Assembly (NCBI GenBank): GCA_004794655.1 | Contig: SMMW01000178.1 | Location: 248,001 to 312,000 of the forward strand | Source: Marisa cornuarietis | Lineage: Eukaryota > Mollusca > Gastropoda > Architaenioglossa > Ampullariidae | Reading direction: 5' to 3' | Length of the DNA stretch: 64,000 bases | Part shown: one piece after another, positions 34,401-44,688 of the stretch | Numbering within the stretch: position 1 is the first letter of the stretch | How the letters are laid out: each line of letters begins with the position of its first letter | Program-made: the position numbers and the translations under genes | Notes under the pieces: generated by a model | The model's input: only the letters and a program-made list of their open reading frames with translations | Databases searched by the model: none | Told to the model about the DNA's origin: nothing

Positions 34401-35378
34401 GAACAGTTTACAGGCTCAGAGCAGAACGTGGCAGAAGCCTTGTGCCAGGTGGGCGATGACATTGTCATGAAACTTGTCCACTGGATGCGTCATCTGCCAT
34501 TCCATCGAGAAATTCCAGTCGACCTGCAGACCAAAATTCTCACCTCTAAGTGGCACGAGCTGGTGCTGCTAATCATGACAGCCTACAGTCCTCTCTCAGG
34601 CAGGCACAGGTCATCCTCCTCCTCTAGCACAGGCTCTCTCAGCACTTCGGCCATGTCCTGCAATCCCCTCTCATCCAGCTTTGCAGAGCTGTACCAGTGC
34701 AACATGTCACGCCTGCAGCAGTACCTTGACAAGACATTTGGCAAGTTCTTCAGTATGGAACAACTCAGTGACGAGATTGGTAGTATCATGGAACAGGTCA
34801 CACACATCATCTTGCAGTTCATTCACCTGGGAATCACTCGAAAAGAGTTTGCTTGTCTTGAAGTCATCCTTCTGCTGACTCATGGTAGGTTTGTTTTGAG
34901 GTCTAACTTCAATCATAACGGACATATAACCTAAACCTTTTTTTTAAAAAACTGGGCACGACTTCTAAAATAGTCTAATAATAACTAGCGGGATTTAATC
35001 ATAATAATTTATCTGTCAAGCGTAGTATAGGTTTAGTAATAATGTCACCAGTTACTGGATGATTTTGTGATAACATTGAAATTATCAGTAGATTTATCAG
35101 CATTTTTGATGACTTTATCCGTATTTTTTTTTTGTTTTTGTTGTACCTTCTAATTCATACTTCTCTTTGTATGTGTAGATGACCTTCAGAAGGAGCCCGT
35201 AATCCAGCGCATTGTGCACACCTACCAGAAAGCCCTGCAGCACTACATTCTGGAGCGCTTTCCATCAGAAGCCAACCGCTTTGGAGATCTCCTGGCACAG
35301 TTGCCACAGATTAGAGCTGCATCCAACCACTTGCTGAGCAGCAAGATGATATACATTCCTTTCTTGCTCAACTCATAG
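31445..35378 (+). CDS. HR4: Nuclear receptor of the HR4/NR6A (GCNF) group
   Basis: A nuclear DNA-binding transcription factor. Five coding exons join in frame: 31445-32451, 32776-32924, 33420-33481, 33873-34884 and 35179-35378, giving 809 residues. The DNA-binding domain has C317, C320, C334, C337 (finger 1, P-box EGCKG) and C353, C359, C369, C372 (finger 2), then the extension [20 protein letters not shown], the hallmark of insect HR4. The N-terminus has [13 protein letters not shown], a motif I recall from HR4 proteins. The ligand-binding domain spans about 562-809, with a serine-rich insertion. HR4 acts in the ecdysone cascade of insects; vertebrate GCNF represses germline and stem-cell genes through DR0 sites. 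The role in this animal is unknown. Exon 1 is open from its acceptor at 31404-31405, so an upstream coding extension is possible, but 31445 is the first in-frame ATG. The boundary CEG|CKG is a common intron site in nuclear receptors. Confidence 0.93.
32475..32665. repeat. Degenerate tandem repeat filling nuclear receptor intron 1
   Basis: Units close to ACATAACTTCACATTCAGTT recur about eight times (for example around 32495, 32545, 32595, 32620) at about 20-22 bp spacing, covering most of the 324-bp intron that splits the P-box. Confidence 0.75.
33461..33675. repeat. Tandem repeat built from the exon 3 splice-donor junction
   Basis: The end of exon 3 plus its donor (TACAACTTGTACAAG|GTGAGG, CAACTT at 33469) is followed by diverged copies with CAACTT-like words at 33501, 33546, 33583, 33620 and 33654, spacing 32-45 bp. 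Several copies keep a donor-like end: CAG|GTGAGG at about 33632, AAA|GTGAGG at about 33666 and AAT|GTGAGG at about 33595. Only the first donor keeps the reading frame into exon 4. Confidence 0.75.
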
Positions 35379-38300
35379 AAACACTGGGTGCTCAGTGACA
35401 GATACAGCAGTGGTATATCTTCTTCAAACAGATGCAGAGCTTGTCTGTTACAGTCTGTTGAAGCTTCTGAAGGTTGTTGGTTGTGAATCCTGTTTCCTGG
35501 TGTTTTGTTTTCACTGTAACACTTAGCTATGAAAAGTTAGTGGGGTGAAGGTTTGATTAATGGAATGAATTTGCTGTGGCTTTGAAGTATTTGCACCAAA
35601 CTACGAGAAATGCGGAACTCTAAGCTGCAGGACTGAGCAAGATGGCAACTGAAAGTAATTGGCCTGGGATTCATTCTTTTTCTTTTCCCCCACTCGATTC
35701 AGTTTACACTGCCTCCTCGACATCACTGTCCCTTGACTATTTGACCATTGAAATGTTCATAATCTACAGTCAGTGTTGACCAGCTCAGGAGAATCTCACC
35801 AGACTAATAATATATTGGTCTTCGCTTCACAAAATCTGGTTCTGGGATCAGAGATAGCTTGTTTATTATTTGTTATTGTTGTAACTTATTATGCTCTTGT
35901 GCAGCACCTGTTAAAAGTCTTAAAAGAAGAGTGCAGCATATAAATATGAAAATTTCTTGTGAATGCAAATATGCATTCGTCTGTTACGGTCACTTAGTAT
36001 TAACTGTACATTTTCATGATTGTACATCTTGTACATGATGTTATCAGTAACCTGACAATGGGCTAGACTGAGACTTCAACAAAATCTGGGACTTGATATT
36101 TGAGTGTGAGGTGGCAGTTTACTCCTTTTGTGTGAATGGTGTGTGTATGAATGATGAATAGCTAGCAGCCAAAGTGTTAGCAAATCTCAGACTTCAACAG
36201 CAGAGAAAATCAAGTTATCACACTTTTGGGGGTGCTACATATTTTGTTCAAGCCATTCTGCATTGTCTTATATATTTTAATCATTTTATCTCTCCATGTG
36301 CAAGACACATCATTTTTTTATATTTTGGTCTATATCTGAGACATTGATTGTTGGTTTCAGTACTTATATAAAGAACATCTAAAATACTTTAACCACACTG
36401 TAGCTGTGGCATTTAGATTCATCCTATTGTAAGGTCACACTAAGTCTTTTTGGAGAAGCAGTGTTTGCCTTTATGTAAATGACTAGGGGATGATTTTTTT
36501 TTCTCTCCCTTAGTTGCACACCAGAGGATTTTGGCAGTGCTCTGTGGCAGCCTCTGTTTGCCTCGACTGGACAATTTTGTCTTGTTACTACTGTTTGTTG
36601 AAGCACCTGCCATGGCAGATTAACTCCCATGTGAACTATTCTGTGCCTGTTATGCATAAGTTTAAAATGTTTTTCAGCATCTAAAATTTGAAGTATAATT
36701 TGTACTGTTACTACGGAAGGAGACCAATCCTTTTCTTGGAAGTAGAGAATTGTAGTCTGCCGAACGCTTTCACTTTCTAGCATATGCACACAACGCTTTG
36801 CATATTTTCAGTCATATGAACCTTGAAATGCGAAGATGGGCATTATCATATGTTTGTCTTATTATTTTTAAGGAGAAAAAAAATCTTATAACAAAACGTA
36901 CAGCTGGTGCAGTGCCTTGAAAAGAAAGAGTTGGAACTAAACAAAGCTGTGCCAGTAACTCTAAGTCTTTCAATTATGAAGATTTTTTTCAAAACACAGC
37001 TTCTTCAAACAGGGGACAAATGATACATTTTTTGGTCACCTGTAAGTGGTAATTTGTTTTGCGTGCAAATTTTGAGCAGGATATATTAAAGGGTTGAAGT
37101 GCAAGTATTTTGGCTAGTCAGGTTTCTTTTGTCATATTACTTGTTGCTGGTGAAAGAAATGCTTAATCAGAGAAAAAAATCTTCTGATAAACTAATAAAT
37201 TATTTTGACTTAAAAGTATATATATGTAAATAATGTTAAGCCCAGACCTGCTCTTCATAGTTCAATTTTTTTGTCAATGTTTTTTCAAATCCTTGGATGT
37301 CATATTCTTGCAAGCCGTGTGCAGGATACCATTTGTCAATTATCAGCCATATGATCATGTGTTGATACATTTTAGGGGCCCCATTCTTGATCCTGGCTTC
37401 AGACTTAAATAAAAATACAAGCTGTTAATGGTAGAAAAATCTGAAAGAGTATCAGCAGCTGGTGTCCAAGTAAATAATGTCAAAGGAGAACCATTTAAGC
37501 CAGTTGTCTGCAAACGACACCAAACTCATTTGCATTTTTGTAAACCATTCATCACCAATTATTGTATGTAGCTTTGAGTAATTGGTTTGCCTATTTATTA
37601 CTTTTTCAGTCCTATCTGGAAAAAGGTTAACTTGATTCTGTAATATGTATGGTGATTCTTATTTATACAGTTTCATCCTCAATATTTTGATACTGTTTAG
37701 TGATAGAATTAATCTGTTGAAAACACCATGAAAGAGTGTGATCACAACTTGCGTTATGTTTCCAGCCTATCCATGGAAAACACTGAGTACAGCAGGTCTC
37801 AGCAGGATTTAGTTCATCTAATGCATCTATTTATTTAGCTTTACACTGAAAGTGTGAAGTTTTTGTCATGTCTGCTACTGATGTTTCAAAACAGCAGCAA
37901 TGATAATTTTGTGGAAAATACAATTATAGTCATGATGTGAGTGTGTGTGAGAGTGTTGGGAGGAAGAGGGACAAAATCCCATTTCCATTACAAACCCATG
38001 TATTTATAACTTTTTGCCTAATATATCAAATACATTAAGTTATTATTTATGATGCAAGATATAATCAGTCATTCTCATTTCATATTCAAATGCCATTAAA
38101 CACTCAACACCAGAAAGGTTAAAACAAAAATATGTTGAAAGTTGTCTTTTATTAGGTGAGGCTTCAGGTTCAGACCAAAATGTTGAGATTTTGTTATATC
38201 AAAACTTTTAAAAGCTATGCGCATATGTGTGTGCATGTGCACGCAGCATCAGTGATGTCTGTGATATACATTAATTGTCAGACTAATGATTTCTTCAACT

Positions 38301-38540
38301 TTTCATTGTTGTGTGGACTGGGTGGAGTGATAGGTGCACATACAAGGTGATATGATAGGCTTCCCACCTATGTTTACAGACTCAAGAATCTTGCTCCGCA
38401 TTACACGTAGCAAATATTGAAACTCAGTGTGGGTCTGTAGCCTTGAGACCTCGATCTACAGACCACCTCATTCCTAGCTTATCTGGCGGCAAGTGGAGGT
38501 CCAAGAACTGTAACAAATAAGATTATTTCAAGAATAAACT
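35379..38540 (+). other. Probable 3' UTR of the nuclear receptor
   Basis: After the TAG at 35376-35378 the sequence is AT-rich with no long frames. Plus-strand AATAAA signals occur at 37408-37413 and 38534-38539; the second is followed by a GT-rich stretch and is the better end. Neither is proven. At about 38350-38520 a short frame (for example RSTDHLIPSLSGGKWRSKN) looks like decayed protein sequence that I could not identify. Confidence 0.4.
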
Positions 38541-40186
38541 TTGCGAAAATTGTTGTTAAACTGACACTACTGTGTTTGAGATGCTGTGGGCTTCCCATGC
38601 CTGCACTGTAAATGTTTGATTGTGCCTTTTTTTACAATGATTAGAGGGTAAAACAAAAATTGTTGGATTCTTGAGGGGAGTTTTAGTCGGTGCTCTTGTT
38701 TTAAAGATCAGGGGGATTTTTAAAATTTTTCAACAGCTAGTATTATTGTTCTCTGAAAATATTCCAGCAAGATTTCTGATGTGTGATGTCCCATGTAATT
38801 AATTTTAGTCTTCAAACTTTTCTTTGGTTTGGGAGGGTGGTGAAGACAGATTACAGGATTGAGAGTATAGAAAAATAGGATTTCTTCTTATATTTGTCTT
38901 GGTTTTTAATTCTGGCAGGTTTTCATTGAAATGAGTAGTGTTTATCTGGATTTATTGTCAGATGTATTTCTAGCTGTATTTATTCATGGCTGTATATCTC
39001 CCTATTTTTCTTGAAAGCTCTAACAGCTGCTCACAGCTGTTTCTTGTCAGCTTCTCTGTGTCTGAAGACAAGACTCAGACCTGTAGGCATCTATTTTCTC
39101 TTAACCCACAGATTGCCGAAGTTTTGACATCAAACTTGCAAATATAATGAGATAGTGCTCTCAGGAGGAAGCATATTCCCTCTCTGTCCACGTGAATTTT
39201 TTTTATATTTGATTTCCCAGTTCTCGATCTGTGTTTCCGCCAATAACCAAATGTATCTGTTAATAAAAGGAAAAGGTGGGGGGTTGTGGTGGGAAACATG
39301 AATTTGATTTTTAAATGCTTTGTTATAAGCTGCTTGTTGATTTGTTATCTATCGATAATTAATGACGAATGGCATCTCCTTATTTATTTGTTGTACAGGC
39401 TGTTGTTGTGTTAACAAACTTGCAGAATTTTCTTGTGTAGTTATTGACTGTTGAATGGAAATTAAACATTTTCGATCCACCAATGTCTGTCTAATTGATG
39501 TATTTTTAATCAATATTTTTTACTTTAAAACATATCCAATAGTTTAAAAAAATGAAGATTTTGGTTGGTGCTGCTGCAGTTCTCTTCTGTCTGTTACTTG
39601 CACTTCTCTGTGTGTGTGTGTGTGCGCGCGCGCACCTCTTTCCATCATTTCTGTTTCTTATAAGTTGAAAATCAAGAGACTACTGGTAATGCTAGCCAAC
39701 AAAATCTTACAGTTTGCTGCGGGAAAAAAAGGAGTACTTCCTTTTCGGTTTGCTTAAAGGGCGTTCAAACAGCGGATGTTCTTCAGTCAGAAGTAAGCGA
39801 GTTGTCACCCCTTGAAAAATCTGTGACGTCCCCTTCCCTCCCCTCCCCTCGGCGTTTTTGTTTTACCGCTGGCTGGCGGGATGTTTGGATTGTTTAAACA
39901 GGCACAAAAGTGTTAATGCCCGTTGAACTTTTTTTTTTTTTGTTTTGAAGGAAATACTTTAAACTGTTTCCGTGGTCTGAATCTCCATTGGTCCAGATGG
40001 CGCGTATAAACGTGGCCGGTGAAAGTCCGTTTGTACAAACAGTTTAAGGCATTTGTTCGAGTATTTAAGCTCTAGTTTTTCTCAGCGAAGGTCGTGGTAT
40101 TGTGTGTGTACCAATCAATCGAATATAACTTAAGTGTACAAAACCTTCTCTCTCTCTCTCTCTCTGCCTCACGCTTTTATGCCGTG
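38541..40186. other. Gene-free stretch
   Basis: No gene was recognised. Microsatellites: a GT/GC run at about 39610-39631 and a CT run at about 40147-40166. A G/C-richer part lies at 39820-39890. Confidence 0.35.
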
Positions 40187-40284
40187 GCAGCACAGAATGC
40201 CGAAAACACACAGGGCTTATAGACGGTATATACAACTCATGTTCTTCACCAGTAGACCTGTGTATTCTTGGCATTCTGTGCTGC
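40187..40284. repeat. 98-bp inverted repeat with about 28-bp arms
   Basis: The left arm GCAGCACAGAATGCC (40187-40201) and the right arm GGCATTCTGTGCTGC (40270-40284) are exact reverse complements. The match continues inward to ACACAGG / CCTGTGT with a few changes. The spacer is about 45 bp. It lies between CT and GA runs. It may be a tiny MITE or a transcribed hairpin. Confidence 0.75.
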
Positions 40285-42599
40285 TAGGTTCTCTCTCTCT
40301 GCGTATACACGTGTGAGAGAGAGAGAGAGACACACACACACACACACACAGAGGGCGAGATATTCAGAGAAAGGGGCAAGGCAACGCATGAGAGTATTTT
40401 TAAAATCCACTGCGCGTTCTTGGAACCTTTGTCAAAACTCGAGAGACTCGTTTGTTACATGCCTCCAACATTCGAGTAAAAATTAAATATTTTATCATAA
40501 ACACTAATGCCTTAGCTTCTTGGATCATCAGACCAGTTCCACTCACAATCAACAACCCATTCAAATATACTGCCTGTTAAAGTTCATTCACAATACGGGA
40601 AATTAGTTTATTTATTTAGAAATCACCTCAGTCTGCACCATCTTTAAAAGCTTAAAGGACTATCGAGAATGTCTAAATCAATCAATCAATCAGTCAGACG
40701 AAAATCAGGTGGTGGCGTATGCACGTGTAACACATCATTCACAGCGCTCGCTCCCTCTCTCTCTCTCTCACACACACACACACGCGCACTCTTGTGTGTG
40801 GATGAACCTTCCCCCCCCCCTCGCCGTTAGCCTACTGGCATCTGCTCCCTTTCCGCTTCTATCGAGATGTTTGTCCCACACACGCCCTGTAGCTAAACAT
40901 TGGTCGGATATTGTCAGCAGAGGAAAAGATCTCCTAGAGCGAGAGTCAAAAGGGAGGGAGGGAGGAACTGTAAGCCCCTTTGTATCACCACGCATTGACA
41001 AAAACTCCGCTAAAAACCATCAACAGCTTACAGTCCTATGATTTATCTCATCGATCACTGCATGCTTCTAGTACAGAGCTTTATTCTACCAACTGACAAA
41101 ACACTTCAACAGCTAACAGTAGAGAGGCATGTGCCGTACACCTATTAATTATTTTTAACGATTAACAGCGTTGGGGGTTGTCTGATGTACCCATAAAATG
41201 CCTTCAACAAGGGAGGGTGAATACTGTTCAGTCAGTGTGGCAGCTAATGTGTCCACTCTAAAGGGTTGTCAGCTGGTTGTTGTGGATGACCTGGCATTCA
41301 ACATTTTTGTATAAGGACTTGGGAGAGAACGCCAACACAAAACTGAAGACGAAGGCTTTAGGTAGCCATCTGACGAATTATGGCAGGGCTGGGCGGCAGG
41401 GGTTTTCTCCGGGTTTCCTCCCCCCTCCCTTTCCCCCCATAGTGCGAAATCACCGCAAGGTAGAAGCACTTTCCAACTAAATAAACAACAATAAACAAAC
41501 AACAATTATGACAGTACTCAAAATAAACAGCAACTAATATTTCAGAAAAAAACTCCAGACCAGCCTTTATTCTACATTGCACATACAGCGCACACGACTG
41601 TGTTGTGGTCTCACAGCATCAACCAAACACATCACACACGCAACACATCCTCCACGCAGGCAAAACAATGAATCAACGGAGAAATGGATAATATTCCTTA
41701 TCTTACTTGAAAAAAATAATTTTATTCCAGGAGGTATAATTTGCTCCAGGTAGTCACTTTAAGCTGCGGGTTAATGGTCCTTATCATGTCTTCCTAAGAT
41801 TTGTCTTGATGTATATTAAAGAAAACTCGACTGTAAGTGCCGATGACCATGATGATCGACTTTAGTTACATGAGTTTACTGACCGGAAATAATGTCCGCT
41901 GACAGCTCAGCCTCATTTTGAAAGCAACCGGCGAAGGGTAGAGGAAGAAGAAGAGGTGAAGGAGGAAAACAAACAACACGCGTGTACACATGTCACACAG
42001 ACGCACAAGCGCCATACTCACACACTCACACGCGCCCACACGTGTACACACATACAAGCGCACGCACACATTAACACACACACATATATATATATACAGA
42101 TGGTGGGCAAGAGGGTGGAGTCAAAATGTTAGCGTGCGTGTCTGTCAAGTCTGTTAGTTACGCCCAGTGCGTCGCCAGTCACCGCATCAGATCTTTGTTG
42201 CACGTGTTTACACACGCATCCATGCGGTATCCCGTGGTGCAACACGCTGGAGTGACAGGAGAGACAGAGAGTAAAAAAAAAAAAAAAAATGTAGCAGACG
42301 ATGAGCAAAAGCCTGCAAGCTGCTGACTAAATCCGACAGATTAAAAACGTTGCCACCGGAGGCATCTGCACACCAGAAGGTCAGCCCTGGTCGGCCATAT
42401 AGCTTGTGGAAACAAAGACATGATGGAGTTATTACGGGATCGATGCTTCGCGCATGTGCAGTAATTAATTTGTCAGCGCACAAGGGAGACAACGTGACAC
42501 CAGTTGCGGGCCGTGAGTGCGTGCGAGCGGCGGTTGTTTTCGTCACCGGATCACCGGGGGTATATGCGCAGTGGCGTGTCATCGCGTCCAGCAGTGCGG
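40285..42599. other. Gene-free stretch rich in simple repeats
   Basis: GA/CA runs at 40314-40352 and CT/CA runs at 40757-40786, a C-run at 40811-40820, CA-rich sequence at 41985-42085 and an A17 run at about 42273-42289. No exon was recognised. Confidence 0.35.
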
Positions 42600-42875
42600 G
42601 CGACAAGTGACGTAACAGGGGGCGGGGGTGTGTGCGCGTGTTTCTGAACGCGGTGCAGGGATTCGGTGACGTCATGCACCATTCGGTAAACCATCGATCA
42701 GCGACGAAAACCAGATTGGGCCCAAACCCCACCACCGATCGAGAAGACGACTGTCAGGTGACCAAACACAACTTTCACCTGTTATCCCCCCCTGAAGCTG
42801 CGTTACATTTCCTTTGTTCTCTCTCTCTCTCGTCAGAACATACACACCATGACGTCACATGACGTCATAATACTG
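42600..42875. promoter_or_regulatory. GC-rich block with three full CRE sites
   Basis: The CREB/ATF palindrome TGACGTCA occurs at 42667-42674, 42850-42857 and 42860-42867, the last two 10 bp apart, plus TGACGTAA at about 42608. The surroundings are CpG-rich. This looks like an enhancer or promoter, but no adjacent gene was identified. The spacing of one helical turn between the last two sites would place them on the same DNA face. Confidence 0.45.
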
Positions 42876-43377
42876 TTCCCTCCGTGAGAGAGAGAGAGAG
42901 ATTTATACTTTAATAACAAGGGAAGGACAGGCGGGTACAAAGGGTTAGAAAGAACATTCTCGAGCTGTGCGTGCCCAGTGTATTCACTAAGCGCGGGAAA
43001 GGAAAAACCTCTCAACTGACGAGCTTTCGGCGGTCGATCGCCATGTTAGTGAGAAGTGTCTCGCCGCGGTCTCTGAATCACGCTCGCTGTAAATTCGTTT
43101 AATCAAGTTTTTGTTTTTTTTTGGTGCATTACCTCGAGTGGCGTGTACCGGCATGCCTTGGACTGTTGGACTGCGGGTCAACGTGTTTTATCCCCTGCTC
43201 CGACTTGACAACGTGTTTGACCCTTCCACATTTTTTTTATTCTTATACTAGACCGCACACTCAGCACACCTACATATTGGCCGCCATGGCTAATCATTAC
43301 TGACTTGCTCAGCAATGCTAATAATTATGAACTCCGAGGGCCAAGGTCGAGTTCTGTAGTTCTAGATCTTCTGTTAG

Positions 43378-43380
<3 letters not shown>

Positions 43381-43432
<52 letters not shown>
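43381..43432. repeat. (GT)n microsatellite
   Basis: A run of about 26 uninterrupted TG units. Confidence 0.95.
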
Positions 43433-43434
<2 letters not shown>

Positions 43435-43889
43435 GAAGCAGTTACTATGAAAAAAGAAATGTGTTGTTTCAGTTTCTATTTAATTATTGTATTTGTTAAA
43501 GTTATAGCAAAGACTATAATAAATTGTATTTGGTTAAAGTATTGCAATAGTCTATAGCCTGTTGAAACATGAACATAGTTATATTTGTGACATTTTGTCA
43601 AGGACAGGTATTGAGCTTTGAAAGGTTTTGAATAAGGCGGTTGATGGGTAGTGGCTGGGCTCCGATATTAATAAGATCAATGTATACTAAATGTATACTA
43701 CACGCACTCGCGTTAATAAAAAAAGACACAGAAGGCAACGCTTCTAATGTGAAATTTAGATATTTATTCTTTTAAAAATAAATGTTATTTTTTCTTTAAA
43801 AATCTTCAACCCACATCCCAGTTGTATTCAGGAGTTGTGATCGCCACAGAACCCCTCGTATCATTCACCTTCCGGGTGCACCCGACTCC

Positions 43890-44469
43890 TATGGGGCGCC
43901 AAGAGGGAAATTTTCTCAAATTTGCTATTTCTAGCTATACATTGCAATGTATACTTATAGATTGCATTTTATATTTATACAATTCATTCTATACTTATAG
44001 ATTGCATTCTATAGCTACAAGCTACGAGCGCACTGATTGGTTGGTCTTTGACCTTCTTTTCCCATATGCAAATGAGCCAGCCTCGTTCCGTATACATTGC
44101 AAGTCAGAAGTTATAGAATGCAATGTATAAATATAGATTTCAAATGTATAGCTAGAATGCATTCTATAGCTAAAGATTTGAAAGGTATATATAAAATGAA
44201 TTGGATAGCAACTTCTGAGTATAATATAAATGAAACACTTCGGTTTTTACCGAGTTTTTCTCTCTTTAGCTATACATTGCCATGTATAATTATACATTTT
44301 ATACTTATAGAATGCAATGTATAGCTATAGAATGCAATCTGTAAGTATAGAATGAATTGTATCAATATAAAATGCAATCTATAAGTATAAAATGCACTGT
44401 ATAGCTATACATTGCAATGTATAGCTAGAAATAGCAAATTTGTGAAAATTCCCCTCTTGGCGCCCCATA
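43890..44469. mobile_element. 580-bp foldback/MITE element with 64-bp inverted ends and 6-bp target duplication
   Basis: The ends 43890-43953 and 44406-44469 are reverse complements over 64 bp with only a few differences, beginning TATGGGGCGCCAAGAGGG. GACTCC flanks both sides (43884-43889 and 44470-44475). The interior is filled by about 12 diverged units of the palindromic word TATACATTGCAATGTATA separated by AGCTATA/CTTATA. One unique block at about 44025-44090 contains GATTGGTTGG (CCAAT on the other strand) and the octamer ATGCAAAT. No coding capacity. The outer 49 bp of the arm match the palindrome at 27164-27279. Confidence 0.88.
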
Positions 44470-44609
44470 GACTCCAAGGGTGGAGGGTTGGCGAATTACT
44501 GGATCGATCTTCGAAATCCTCCACAGCGAGAAAAAAAACCGCCTGGCTATATATATATATACGCTCACCGTCTTCATTTCATCACGTCGAGTTCACAGAC
44601 AGGTCAGCC

Positions 44610-44688
44610 GCCGAAATTCAAAGAAACAAAGAAAGAAAGAAAAAAAGAAAAAAAAGAAAGAAAAAAAAGAAAGAAAGCACCCCTGATA
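44610..44688. repeat. Purine-rich GAAA/AAAG tract
   Basis: A/G-only low-complexity sequence; Lys/Arg-rich and Phe-rich frames here are its translation. Confidence 0.9.

Noticed and set aside
40187..40284. Likeness of TAGCAGCACAGAATGCC to the miR-15/195 family
   Set aside because: Only the first dozen bases agree, the loop is about 45 nt and the match lies in an inverted repeat; more likely coincidence.
42208..42735. 175-residue minus-strand frame
   Set aside because: Starts in GC-rich sequence and runs into an A-run (poly-Phe); no recognisable domain.
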